IMG/VR virus record: IMGVR_UViG_3300009093_000035
Location: 124,001 to 188,000 of that record
Reading direction: 5' to 3' (one strand)
Source of the DNA: a virus
DNA length: 64,000 nucleotides
The notes beneath the pieces are model-generated. The model was given only the letters and a program-made list of their open reading frames with translations, did no database searches and had not been told where the DNA came from. How positions within the stretch are numbered: the first letter of the stretch is position 1; every line of letters starts with the position of its first letter. Shown piece by piece: positions 22,986 through 31,949 of the stretch. The translations under genes and the position numbers were made by a program.

Positions 22986-24427
22986 GTCAGTCTCTCCTTG
23001 TGGGCACGAGTTTCGGCGGTTCGCCGAGCGGTAGGAAGATCCGCCAACAGGGTTGCCAACCGAACCATCGTGTTGACTTCCTCGTTGGAGGGAGCGTGGC
23101 CGAGAGCTTTCTTCACGGCCTTCAAGAAATGAGCCGGTTCCCGATACAAATCTCGGGCTCCAACCTTTAGCGCAGCCCTATAGATTGAAACGGGAAGCAA
23201 AACGCCGATTTCCCGATTCAGGGTTGCAACACGGTTGATCAGTTCGACGTCCGAGGTAGACGTCGCCACCAGGGTACGGAGCGACGCCACGTAGGCGGCC
23301 CTCTTCCCGGCGAGGCGAGCCTGCTTCACGACGGTGTCATTCGGAGCGTCCGAAGGCGGCAGGACCTGGTCCTCGACCTTCTTCTTCGTCAACTCTTCCT
23401 TCAGCTGGTCCTTCACGCCGTCGAGGACGACCGACTTCAGCTCGTTCTCGATCCCACCCAGCGGGGACTCCGAGGGGCCCTTCTTCGGCGGAGCCATCTC
23501 CTCTTCTGGAGCGGCTTCCTCTTCCTCAGGAGCGTCCTCGAACCCGCCGGTGCGGGCGGCCTTCTTCCGGGCGTTCGGATCCGCGACCGGAGCCGGGGAG
23601 GCGAAGACCTTCTCGGCCGCCTTCTTCTTCCCGCTGTCGATCTCCACGACGTTTCGAGCGACGGCGCCCGTGAACGCGGGGGTCTCTACCCAGGAAGCCT
23701 CGACGAAGGTAACGCCGCCGGTCGGGTCGAGAGACTCGTCCCCACACAGCTCAGCGACCCGGTGCTTCCCACCGTTCTCGTCGTAGAAGACGTTGCCCTT
23801 CTCGTAGCGAATGTGATCGCAGAACTCGGTCTCGTCCGCCGCCCAGTGACCGCACTTTGTGCAGGTCGAGCCGTCGATCGAGCACCCCATCGAGAGAGTC
23901 GAAAGCTCCCCTGAGGCGATCTTCGCGCAGAGGTCTTCGTGCTTCCGGTCGTTCGCGACGAGGATGTCCACGTAGATCGAGTCGCCGACGTCGCGGGCTA
24001 CCGCATCGATGATGCGACCCTTCGAGAGCTTCTCGATCTGGACGTGCTCCACGAAGGAGTGTCCCCCGACGAAGGTCTTGTACGACTTCAGAAGGACCGG
24101 ACGGGCCCAGGAGTCGAGGTTGTTGTTGATGTACTTGTCGCAGGCGCTCTTGATCCGGAAGTTCGTCGTCTTCCGGACGATCTTCTTCCCGTCCTCCGTA
24201 GAGGAACCCAGCTTCGCCTTCGGGACCTTCTCGGTATCCACCGAGGCCACGATCGTAGCATGGGTGAGGAGGAACTTCTTCGGGTCGAAGTCCGACTGAA
24301 GGATCTTCGAGGCCTGGTCGATGATATCTCGCCCGGCCTTGAGCGAACCCGACGCCACCCTCACCCGGTCCCAGTCTCGGACGTGGGGAGTAACGTTGAT
24401 GCTACGGGCGTAGCGAAGGAAAGCCAT
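22982..24427 (-). CDS. Head maturation protease candidate with zinc knuckle
   Basis: A 481-residue protein from ATG 24427. Residues about 110-180 contain 'KTFVGGHSFVEHVQIEKLSK', 'VDILVANDRKHEDLCAKIAS' and 'GELSTLSMGCSIDGSTCTKC', matching the His...Ser layout of S78-type prohead proteases (the Ser of 'STLSMGC'), followed by an inserted CxxC...CxxH zinc site ('CTKCGHWAADETEFCDHI'). 'FVEASWVETPAFTGA' fits the family's closing strand. The C-terminal half is acidic then helical and may act as scaffold. It sits between portal and capsid genes, where proteases usually lie. Confidence 0.65.
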   Translation of the reverse strand: MAFLRYARSINVTPHVRDWDRVRVASGSLKAGRDIIDQASKILQSDFDPKKFLLTHATIVASVDTEKVPKAKLGSSTEDGKKIVRKTTNFRIKSACDKYINNNLDSWARPVLLKSYKTFVGGHSFVEHVQIEKLSKGRIIDAVARDVGDSIYVDILVANDRKHEDLCAKIASGELSTLSMGCSIDGSTCTKCGHWAADETEFCDHIRYEKGNVFYDENGGKHRVAELCGDESLDPTGGVTFVEASWVETPAFTGAVARNVVEIDSGKKKAAEKVFASPAPVADPNARKKAARTGGFEDAPEEEEAAPEEEMAPPKKGPSESPLGGIENELKSVVLDGVKDQLKEELTKKKVEDQVLPPSDAPNDTVVKQARLAGKRAAYVASLRTLVATSTSDVELINRVATLNREIGVLLPVSIYRAALKVGARDLYREPAHFLKAVKKALGHAPSNEEVNTMVRLATLLADLPTARRTAETRAHKERLT

Positions 24428-25021
24428 TCAGGCCCCCTCAGCGCCGATGATGTCGCCTCGGCGGATCATGAAGAGACAGTCCCCACAGCAGTAGAGCTTC
24501 TCGTTCTTCCCGTCCTCGCGCTTGTAGATCACCTTTCGGAGTTCCACACCGTCGCAACGAGGACACGTCGGGACCCCCGAGTCCATCTCTCCCCGGTTCA
24601 TCCGGTACTTGCGGTCCGGAGAATCCCAGTAGAGGGCCTTCTTCACGAAGGCCTCGATCACTCGGTCGGTGCTCGCGTCGCGATACAGCTCGTCGTTCGT
24701 GAGGTCCTCTCGGACGTCCTTCGCGAGCGTATCCGGACCGCCGGAGACCGACACCGTCGGAGTCCCGCCTGGGATCGAGTCAGCCTGGAAGTCGGCGAAG
24801 TTCTCGAACGTGTCGGACTGGTCGATCACCAAGTCTTCCACCGGGTACCGAGTCGAACCGTACCCGAACTGGACATCCACCATGCCGATCGCAGGCCACA
24901 CGGCAATCACCGTCCCCCCTGCAGCGGGATTACCGCCAAGCATGGGGAACACCCTATCGCCCGGTGAGAACACCGAGGCGCGGGCTTGGTAGTCGACGTA
25001 GGTCGCCCTGCGATCGGACAA
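24428..25021 (-). CDS. Zinc-ribbon structural-region protein, TTG start
   Basis: A 197-residue protein. TTG 25021 has AAGGAG six bases upstream and is preferred to the GTG at 25036. The N-terminal 'SPGDRVFPMLGGNPAAGGTV' through 'IGMVDVQFGYGSTRYPVEDL' is a small beta-barrel like SH3/KOW folds; a zinc ribbon 'CPRCDGVELRKVIYK' plus 'YCCGDC' ends the protein. Likely virion-associated by position only. Confidence 0.6.
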   Translation of the reverse strand: MSDRRATYVDYQARASVFSPGDRVFPMLGGNPAAGGTVIAVWPAIGMVDVQFGYGSTRYPVEDLVIDQSDTFENFADFQADSIPGGTPTVSVSGGPDTLAKDVREDLTNDELYRDASTDRVIEAFVKKALYWDSPDRKYRMNRGEMDSGVPTCPRCDGVELRKVIYKREDGKNEKLYCCGDCLFMIRRGDIIGAEGA

Positions 25022-25032
25022 GGTGGTCTCCT

Positions 25033-25641
25033 TCACTTCGAGTCGGCGAACAGACCGAAGAGCGAAGCCGTCTTCTTGGCCTCCTCCTCGTCGGAGGCGA
25101 CCTCCTCTTCGTCACCGTCGTCGTCGGCCTTCTTGGCCTCCTTCTTCGGCTCCTCTTCGGACTTCTTCTCGTCCTCTTCCTCGGCAGCCTTCTTCGCGGC
25201 AGCCTTGCGGTTCGCGAGGTCCCACTCCTTCAGCTGCTCGAAGGCGATGACGGCAGCCGTCTTCGCGATCAGCGAGGCGAGCTTCGGGTCGGCGCGATGA
25301 GCCGCCGCGTTCCCCGCGAGGCTTCCGCTCAGCTGCTTCTCGGCGAGCTGGGTGAACTTCGCCTGGGTGAAGTGGCCGTTCATGAACGGGTTGTTCGCGT
25401 CCATGATCATCGGACCGGGGACGCCCTCGCCGATCTGGGCGGGGTTGTAGTAGCCGGCCGTCTTCAGCCCGAAGTTCCGATCGATCGCCGCCGAGAGGAG
25501 ATCGCAGCGGTGCGCGAAATCCGCCGCGACCTTCGCGGGGATCCCGAGCGACACTGCGTGACTCTCGAAGAGAGACGCGATGTTGTCCAGGGAAGCGGTG
25601 ACACGACGAGCACCCATCATCGAAGCCTTACGCACGGTCAT
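25033..25641 (-). CDS. Head-region protein with acidic/basic tail
   Basis: A 202-residue protein from ATG 25641 with GGAGG upstream. Residues 1-145 are helical ('SLGIPAKVAADFAHRCDLLS', 'AKFTQLAEKQLSGSLAGNAA'). The tail 'KKEAKKADDDGDEEEVASDE' repeats the unit of the 21459 protein. A 96-bp gap upstream holds a GGGTG-N8-CACCC hairpin and may contain a promoter. Confidence 0.6.
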   Translation of the reverse strand: MTVRKASMMGARRVTASLDNIASLFESHAVSLGIPAKVAADFAHRCDLLSAAIDRNFGLKTAGYYNPAQIGEGVPGPMIMDANNPFMNGHFTQAKFTQLAEKQLSGSLAGNAAAHRADPKLASLIAKTAAVIAFEQLKEWDLANRKAAAKKAAEEEDEKKSEEEPKKEAKKADDDGDEEEVASDEEEAKKTASLFGLFADSK

Positions 25642-25737
25642 GAATTCCTCCAGGTGTAGGCTCGTTGAAGGGGTCGGAGCCTTGGTTGGGTGCTACAGTA
25701 CACCCTACCTTCTCGCCCCCGCAATAAGCAAACTATC

Positions 25738-28700
25738 CTACCAATTCCACTCCAGGGACGAAGTCTTGTTGGAAGACCCCGTATCGATGTCCAAATCCAC
25801 CAAGTCCCCGATCGCATCCTGTACCTGGGACTCGTAAGGAGCCTTCTCTTCCGACTCGGACGAATCGCCCGGACCGGAGAAATCGGTGGGCTTCGACCTC
25901 GAAGGAGCCTTCTCCCGACGCATCTCGGTAAGAGGCTCTCTCTCGGAAGCCGCGTCTTCTACAGCTACGTTCGTGAGAAGCTCGGTGAAGACGTCGTGAG
26001 CGTTGCGGACGCGCTCCCGCTGAGACGCCTTCAATCCAGAGAAGGGCCAGACGTAGTCGGCCTCATCCTCAGAGTCTTCCCCGTCGTAGATCTTCCGCCA
26101 AGACGCCGCGAGCTTCCCGCTCGGGTCTACCGCCTCCAGCGCCTTCTCCATCTGCTCCGGTTGAAGCTTCCGGACCATGTCAGAGACGACTTCGGCAGAA
26201 GGCTCGGAACCGGGAACTCCCAACCCGGCCTCAATCATGTCGGAGACGTCTACACCGCTCTCCTTCAAAGACCGAAGCATCGTCCTCGTCCCCGTAGGAA
26301 TCGAAGACTCTGAGTCGTCGTCGCCCTCTAGGGCCGACGAAAGCTCCAAGGCTCGATGGTCGGCGGCGAGGTACCCCATCCGGTTCCGGAGCTGTTCCAG
26401 TTCCTTCTGGTCCGCCTCGCGCTCTTCGGGAGACTGGGGCGCTCCGCTGTTGGAGGAGAGCTTCTCTTCGAGGTCCGAGATCTTGTCCTGAGTATCCGTT
26501 CGAACCCGGGCGAAGGTCTTCTTCGTCTCAGCCCGATCGTCCGGAGACATCCCATCGAACCGCTCGACCGTCTTCGAGGTTCGCTCCTTCACCCCGGCCT
26601 TATCGATCGGAGACGAGGTGTCTCCGATGTAGGTCATCGGGTTACGGGCTGCCTCAGCCGTAGCCGCATGAACGAAGAACTTCGAGAAGCTCGACTGGAG
26701 TTCCTTCTCCACCTGGTCGCGCTTCTCGGTGAGCTGGAGGATCCGATCACCTTGGGTCTTCGCGAAGCTCCGCTTCAACCCCTCGATCTCGTCGTTGAGG
26801 TCTTCGTACTTCGACTTCAGCTTCTCGATCTTCTCTGGGGACGGGGGCTTCTTCGTCGAAGGGGAGTTCCCCGCGGCCATCCTACCGATCGCTTCGTCGC
26901 GATCTGCCGTCAGCTTCTCTACGAACTTCTCGGCGTCCTCGGTCGTCATCTGCTCGGTCAGAGAATCGAGCGTCGACTTCACGAAACGTGAGTCCTCCTT
27001 CGAGAAAGCCGGGGAGTCCTTCACGGACTGGGCCTTCTGATGGATCTCCGAGCGGCGGCGCTTATCCAGCTCCTCCGCCTCGTCCCTCTTGTACTGAGCC
27101 TCTTCCTCAGCGTCCGCGTCCTCTTGCTGCTTCTTCGGGTCGGGAGGCGCCTCCCCGGACTCAGGCTTCGGTTCTGGCTTTGGGGGCTTCGGAGGAAGGC
27201 CCTTCAGATCTCTCTTCCGGGCCTCTTCCTGCTCGCGCTTCTTCTTCCGAAGCTTGTCTTCCTTCGAGCCCTCTTCTTCGAACTCCTTCGCCTTCTCGGC
27301 CCACTCGGCGCGGATCCGCTTCTGTTCCTCGTCCGGGAGACTCTGGAACTTCACGTCTTTGTTGGTCTCTTTGTTGTGGAAGGTCTTCCCCTCCACGGAC
27401 TCCAGGAATTCGTCATCCTCTTCTGAGTCCAAGGCCAACAAGTACCGAGAGGCCACGCGACTCGGGGCCGTCATGAAGTAGGCCATCGCTACTCGAAGGG
27501 CGACCTTCTTGTAGTTCAGGGAGAGATCGTCGTCGGTGGCGTCGAGGTCCTTGTCCCCCGAGTCCACCCGGTGGTTCTGGAGATCTTTCCGAGGGGGCTT
27601 CTTCTTCGGCTCCGGCTTCAGAAGAGCTTCCGTCGCCTCGTCTTCCTTCTCTGCTTCGGTCTTCGTGGCGGACTTCGACTCCTTGAAGGAAGAGAGGATC
27701 GTCCCATCCTTCATGAAGGCGTCTTCGAGACCGGGGACCAGGTAGTCCGAACGAAGGGTCGCCTTCTCGTGGCCGACGATGTCCGCGACCTCTTCGAGGG
27801 CGTCCGCGAACTCCTTCTTCAGGATCTTGTCCCGCTCCTTCCGAGCGCGTGGGAGATCCGGGCCCTCTTTCCGCTGTTCGCGGAGGGCCTTGCACATCTC
27901 CTGATTCGCTCGGAGCCCGCGGATGTCCTTCGCGGTGATGTCGAACTCGCTGAGGTAGTCGTTCACCGCCTCCGGCTTCACCGTGTAGTCGTCCCGGCTG
28001 AGCAGGCAATCGTCGCCCTTCTTCCCCTCAGCCAGCTCCTTCAGGAGCTTCACGACCGGAGCCGACTCGACCACCTTCTCGTGCTTCACGCCGGACTTTC
28101 CGACGTACTTCAGGGTCGCTTTCGACCCAGAGAACGAGATGTGCTTCTTACGCCACCCCGTCACCCCGTAGTGGCCTTCTTCGGCCGACCCCTCATTCCC
28201 TACCCGCTCGCACGTCTCGTCCATCAGAGCGGCGGCGAGGGCGGGGAGAGCTACCTTCGGGTCCTTCGAAGAGATGTCCTTCTTGATCATCTTCCGAAGG
28301 TCGCTGAGGTCCTTCCGAAGACGTTCGATCCGTTCGGCCTTCTCCGAGTGCCGGTTCGCTACCTGGCGATCGCTGTACTCGTAGTGGACATTCCCCTCGT
28401 CGTCCTTCGTCTTGGACTTGTACCGAGCCGCTACGACAACGGCCGAGGCCAGTCTCGCGGAAAGGGGCGGGGGACAATCGACGTCATGACGAGCGACCGT
28501 AACCAGGTGGGGGACGCAAGACCTACCGTTCGACTCGATCCAGTCGGCGAACGTGCGTAGGTGGCCCAGGCGGTCTTCCCAGATCGCCACGCCTCGGATC
28601 GAAGGCTGCTTCGAGAGGATCTTCTTGATCGTCTCCAGCTTGAATCTCTCGGTATCCGTGTCTCCGGGGGACAGGTAGATCTCCTGGAAGTCGAGACCGG

Positions 28701-28974
28701 CCTGGCGAAGGAGCTGACGGATCCGAAGCGAGAACTTCTGGACTCGACCCGTGAGAAGGATCGTCCGAACCTCTACGTTCTCCAACGACTGCTTCGCGCG
28801 CTCGACGACCGATTCGTTCCACCAATCGATCGTGGGCTCCTCCGGCACGCAAGGCGTCGAGAGGGAGTTGAGGTCGCCCCACCACTCCGCCCCTTCTTTC
28901 CACCAGATGGGAGGCTCCGGACTCTTGAAGAGAGTCCCATCGAAGTCGTAGACGTGAAGCTTGATAGGCCTCAT
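25738..28974 (-). CDS. HAD domain-topoisomerase IB-coiled-coil fusion
   Basis: A 1078-residue protein from ATG 28974. Residues 1-160 resemble the Swiss-army-knife RNA-repair-like HAD domain: 'YDFDGTLF' (9-16), 'ILLTGR' (72-77), 'FSLRIRQLL' and 'ERFKLE'. Residues about 180-420 are a type IB topoisomerase catalytic domain with the full set in place: Arg257 ('CERVGNE'), Lys293 ('YVGKSG'), Arg352 ('AKDIRGLR'), His402 ('VGHEKAT') and nucleophile Tyr411 ('RSDYLVPGL'). Residues 420-1078 are charged and coiled-coil-rich, with 'KVALRVAMAYF' near 490. It lies beside the portal gene, so it may be packaged and injected. It could relax DNA on entry; the HAD substrate is unknown. Confidence 0.8.
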   Translation of the reverse strand: MRPIKLHVYDFDGTLFKSPEPPIWWKEGAEWWGDLNSLSTPCVPEEPTIDWWNESVVERAKQSLENVEVRTILLTGRVQKFSLRIRQLLRQAGLDFQEIYLSPGDTDTERFKLETIKKILSKQPSIRGVAIWEDRLGHLRTFADWIESNGRSCVPHLVTVARHDVDCPPPLSARLASAVVVAARYKSKTKDDEGNVHYEYSDRQVANRHSEKAERIERLRKDLSDLRKMIKKDISSKDPKVALPALAAALMDETCERVGNEGSAEEGHYGVTGWRKKHISFSGSKATLKYVGKSGVKHEKVVESAPVVKLLKELAEGKKGDDCLLSRDDYTVKPEAVNDYLSEFDITAKDIRGLRANQEMCKALREQRKEGPDLPRARKERDKILKKEFADALEEVADIVGHEKATLRSDYLVPGLEDAFMKDGTILSSFKESKSATKTEAEKEDEATEALLKPEPKKKPPRKDLQNHRVDSGDKDLDATDDDLSLNYKKVALRVAMAYFMTAPSRVASRYLLALDSEEDDEFLESVEGKTFHNKETNKDVKFQSLPDEEQKRIRAEWAEKAKEFEEEGSKEDKLRKKKREQEEARKRDLKGLPPKPPKPEPKPESGEAPPDPKKQQEDADAEEEAQYKRDEAEELDKRRRSEIHQKAQSVKDSPAFSKEDSRFVKSTLDSLTEQMTTEDAEKFVEKLTADRDEAIGRMAAGNSPSTKKPPSPEKIEKLKSKYEDLNDEIEGLKRSFAKTQGDRILQLTEKRDQVEKELQSSFSKFFVHAATAEAARNPMTYIGDTSSPIDKAGVKERTSKTVERFDGMSPDDRAETKKTFARVRTDTQDKISDLEEKLSSNSGAPQSPEEREADQKELEQLRNRMGYLAADHRALELSSALEGDDDSESSIPTGTRTMLRSLKESGVDVSDMIEAGLGVPGSEPSAEVVSDMVRKLQPEQMEKALEAVDPSGKLAASWRKIYDGEDSEDEADYVWPFSGLKASQRERVRNAHDVFTELLTNVAVEDAASEREPLTEMRREKAPSRSKPTDFSGPGDSSESEEKAPYESQVQDAIGDLVDLDIDTGSSNKTSSLEWNW

Positions 28975-28977
28975 TCG

Positions 28978-29484
28978 TCAGCCTTCGTGAGAAGCCGTGT
29001 GGGCCCTCTTCCGAACCAGGGCGAGGTCTGCAACGTGAGAAGCAAGGGAGATCCGACCCTCGGGCGAGGCCAACCGACTCGCCTCGGTCATCTCCCGAAG
29101 GTCGAAACACTCCGGGGCGAAGTCCTTCCGGATGTCCCGAAGCGCCTGGGCGATCTCCCGAGGGTCTTCCTCGTCGATCCACCTCTCCTGAAGGTCGCGA
29201 ACGAAGTCCGCCTTCCCTTCGAGTAGGGACTCCCACTTCTGCTTCGTATCGAGGGAGAGGGCCTCCTCGAAGAGGGCTTCGATCGTGAGGAAGTGCTTCC
29301 GGATACAGTCATGACAGCGCTTCCGCTCGTTGTTGAGGTGATCCTCCAAGAGCGCGCACTGCTTGCAGATCTCCCTCAGGTTGAAGAGGGGGTGCATGAT
29401 CGGAAGAAGGTCTTCCGTGGCGATGATGCGTCGGCGGTTCAAGTCCAGATCCGTCCTAAGCCCCGGCGGCCATAGGCTCAGCAC
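28978..29484 (-). CDS. Conserved phage protein, HPLFN family
   Basis: Up to 168 residues; the start is uncertain (GTG 29484, TTG 29442 or ATG 29397). The core 'HPLFNLREICKQCALLEDHL' followed by 'RCHDCIRKHFLTIEALFEEA' is a pattern I recall from large phages, next to portal and topoisomerase genes. The CxxC pair and His may bind metal. Function unknown. Confidence 0.7.
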   Translation of the reverse strand: MLSLWPPGLRTDLDLNRRRIIATEDLLPIMHPLFNLREICKQCALLEDHLNNERKRCHDCIRKHFLTIEALFEEALSLDTKQKWESLLEGKADFVRDLQERWIDEEDPREIAQALRDIRKDFAPECFDLREMTEASRLASPEGRISLASHVADLALVRKRAHTASHEG

Positions 29485-29491
29485 CGGGGTG

Positions 29492-31273
29492 TTAGAACCG
29501 ACTCTCTTCCTTATCCGTGGGCTTCGTGTACTTCAGGTTGAGCCTCTTCGCGAGGATCTCGTTGAAGTCGCTGTTCTCGACGAGCTGACGCCCCGCTTCC
29601 CCGTACATCGTTCCGATCAGGTCGTTGAACTTCGAGTCGTTCACCGTGAACATGTCTCGGGTCAACTTCTCCTTCGTCGAGTGGGGGTCGATGTTGAGAA
29701 GTTCGAGGATGATGTCGATGTCGAGGGAGCCCTTCTGGTAGAGGTTGAAGAGCGCGTCGAAGGTGTCGGCGTTGTCTCGAAGCGCGAGACGCGTGAACGA
29801 GAGACCGGGAACGATGATGTTCTCGTTCCCGTCGTCGTCCTCCTCGACGAAGCCCATGCGCTTACACATCGGCTTCAGGAGATTGTTCTCGATCATGTCC
29901 TGAAGGATCTCTCGGAGGAGCATGTACCGAGTGTTGATCACTTCGAGGTTGATTCGGTCGCCGGAGTAGCTCGACTCACCGGAGAGGAGTGACTCGGTCA
30001 CGCCGAGACCCGCGTACATCTGACGATCCGTCATCTCGTACTCGCCCGAGAGTTCGAGGAGGCGCTGCTGGCTCCCCATCTCTTCCCAGTGGAGTTCGAA
30101 GTTCGTGATGATCGAGTAGTCCGGGTCCATGAGGGCCAGGTCGACCTGCTCGCGGATCGCGTCCACGTCGGCGATGCTGGCGTCTTCGGCCCAGATCACC
30201 CGGATCGGGGTCATGTGACGAGAGGCGATAGACGTCTGAGCCTGGCGGAGCTTGTCGCGGTAGACGAGGATCCGAAGGCACCGCTCCAGGAGCGAGTGGC
30301 CGCGGGGCTCGTACTGAGACTTCTTCCGGGCCATGTAGTAGACGAAGGACCCGGCGTCCGGATTCGTGTTCAGGGGGATGTTCTGGCCGCTGCGGATCGA
30401 CTCCACGACCGACGGGGGCATCGACTCCACAACCCGTTGCGCGTGCTCGTCTCCGGAGTCGGCCCTCTGAATCACGTCCTTCGTCTTCGAGTCCGCGATC
30501 AGCTCGATCAGCTTCTCGTCCGTGAAGGGGAAGCCCTCCATGTGGACCTGTTCCGGAGGAAGGACGCGAAGGGCGGTCCAGCCCTTGTAGTTCTTCCGGA
30601 GCCAGCGACTCGTCCTCTCGGCCCAGTCGGATCGACGCCGCTTCTCCTCGACTGGATGGCCGGAAACGTCGATCTCCCGGATCATCTCGAACTCGATGTC
30701 TTCGGGCATGTCCGGGGAGTTGTCCTCCGCGAACACGTAGACCTCGCCCAGAAGGTTGTACTCGTGGACGATCTCGATCAGACGATGGAGGAGCCCGATC
30801 TCCTTCGCCCACTTCGTACAGAAGTTCAGCGAGGCCTCGGCGATGTCCCTGTTCTTCGCCTCGGGCTTCCGGAGACGGATCTTCGAGAGAGGAAGCTCCG
30901 TGTGGAGATCGACAGCCTGGCCTACGAACGGATCCGCCCCATAGAAGAAGCGGTAGTAGTTCCGCTTCTCGTCCGCCGATTGGGGTAGTTCGAGGAAGTC
31001 GGTCGAAAGCTCGGGGCTGTAGAAGTTACCCCCGCTCGCCGACGCGACACCGCCCGTAGCCGGGAAAGCAACCTTGGAGCGGAGGGCGCTCGTGATCACT
31101 CGCTTCGGAGGACCCGTTTCTACGTTCGCCTTCTTCGCGATCCGTCGGACCTCGACCGCCTCCTGAGACTCCCGAGTCGTGCGGCGATTGTCGGCCGCCA
31201 CGACCTTCCCCTTTTTGGGGATCCGTCGGACTTCCAATCCGTCCTGATTCTGGGTCTGCTTACGAGTAGGCAT
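29492..31273 (-). CDS. Portal protein
   Basis: A 593-residue protein from ATG 31273. Portal features: 'YRFFYGADPFVGQAVDLHTE' near 107, a clip/stem region, 'FVYYMARKKSQYEPRGHSLL' then 'ERCLRILVYRDKLRQAQTSI' (the long helix before the crown in portals), and 'GVTESLLSGESSYSGDRINL' near 430. Forms the dodecameric DNA entry ring in the capsid vertex. Its neighbours are terminase (two genes upstream) and the head protease candidate downstream. A basic N-terminal tail of about 60 residues holds the repeat 'VRRI(P/A)KK'. Confidence 0.85.
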   Translation of the reverse strand: MPTRKQTQNQDGLEVRRIPKKGKVVAADNRRTTRESQEAVEVRRIAKKANVETGPPKRVITSALRSKVAFPATGGVASASGGNFYSPELSTDFLELPQSADEKRNYYRFFYGADPFVGQAVDLHTELPLSKIRLRKPEAKNRDIAEASLNFCTKWAKEIGLLHRLIEIVHEYNLLGEVYVFAEDNSPDMPEDIEFEMIREIDVSGHPVEEKRRRSDWAERTSRWLRKNYKGWTALRVLPPEQVHMEGFPFTDEKLIELIADSKTKDVIQRADSGDEHAQRVVESMPPSVVESIRSGQNIPLNTNPDAGSFVYYMARKKSQYEPRGHSLLERCLRILVYRDKLRQAQTSIASRHMTPIRVIWAEDASIADVDAIREQVDLALMDPDYSIITNFELHWEEMGSQQRLLELSGEYEMTDRQMYAGLGVTESLLSGESSYSGDRINLEVINTRYMLLREILQDMIENNLLKPMCKRMGFVEEDDDGNENIIVPGLSFTRLALRDNADTFDALFNLYQKGSLDIDIILELLNIDPHSTKEKLTRDMFTVNDSKFNDLIGTMYGEAGRQLVENSDFNEILAKRLNLKYTKPTDKEESRF

Positions 31274-31281
31274 CTCTGGTC

Positions 31282-31677
31282 TCAGATCTCAGATTCCTCG
31301 TCCTCAGCCATGGGCGAGGGCGGAGGAGGTGGGGGAGGCGGGGGCGGAGGCTGGATCTTCTCCTTGGGAATCTTCTTCTGGGGTGGGATCTTCTTCTCCG
31401 GGGGGATCTTCCTGATCGGGTCAATAGGACCCTTCTCCGAAGAAGACAGGTCCAGACCCCCTCCGACTCTTCCGACGTCGGAGAGAACAGCCAGGACTCT
31501 CCTCAAGTCTTTCCCGACTCGGCGAGCCCGCAGCCTTTCGGTCCGGTCCTCCACCGTTCGATCGAACTCTTCGCAGTCTTGAATAGCCCTCAGGACGAAC
31601 TTCTCGGAGACTACCAGGTGTTCGGCGATCCGACGATCGATGTCGGTTCTAGCCGAACTGATACGGTAGCGACCCAT
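31282..31677 (-). CDS. Hypothetical protein with polyproline tail
   Basis: A 131-residue protein from ATG 31677. The first 75 residues are helical and basic. Then 'KIPPEKKIPPQKKIPKEKIQ' is followed by eleven consecutive prolines and an acidic end ('AEDEESEI'). The proline run would need elongation factor P. Function unknown; between portal and terminase genes. Confidence 0.6.
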   Translation of the reverse strand: MGRYRISSARTDIDRRIAEHLVVSEKFVLRAIQDCEEFDRTVEDRTERLRARRVGKDLRRVLAVLSDVGRVGGGLDLSSSEKGPIDPIRKIPPEKKIPPQKKIPKEKIQPPPPPPPPPPPSPMAEDEESEI

Positions 31678-31694
31678 AGACCCCTACTGTACCT

Positions 31695-31949
31695 TCAATC
31701 CCAAGAGGGAGTCTTCGTCAGGTACCCGTTCTTGTAGGCTATCTTGATGATCTTCTTCAGGAGCCGGACCTGGTCGATGTCTCCGTCGAAGACCCCCTCC
31801 CAGCTTCCTTCAGCGCGATCGAAGACCCGAACAATCAGGTCGTACTCCTCCGGAAGATGGACGACCTTGTACATCGCCTCCAGGATCTTCTTGATGATCC
31901 TGTAGTCGGCTCTCACCGGTACCAACGGGTCGTTCTTCGCAGTCTTCAC
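31695..31949 (-). CDS. Small hypothetical protein
   Basis: An 84-residue protein from GTG 31949, overlapping the terminase stop (GTGA). It is helical with basic patches ('RIIKKILEAMYKVVHLPEEY'). No family recognised. Confidence 0.6.
   Translation of the reverse strand: MKTAKNDPLVPVRADYRIIKKILEAMYKVVHLPEEYDLIVRVFDRAEGSWEGVFDGDIDQVRLLKKIIKIAYKNGYLTKTPSWD

Noticed and set aside
25738-28974. Tyrosine recombinase/integrase reading of the Arg...His...Tyr motif
   Set aside because: The order and spacing, the 'ERVGNE' Arg and the Lys-containing beta turn fit type IB topoisomerase; no integration site or excisionase is near.
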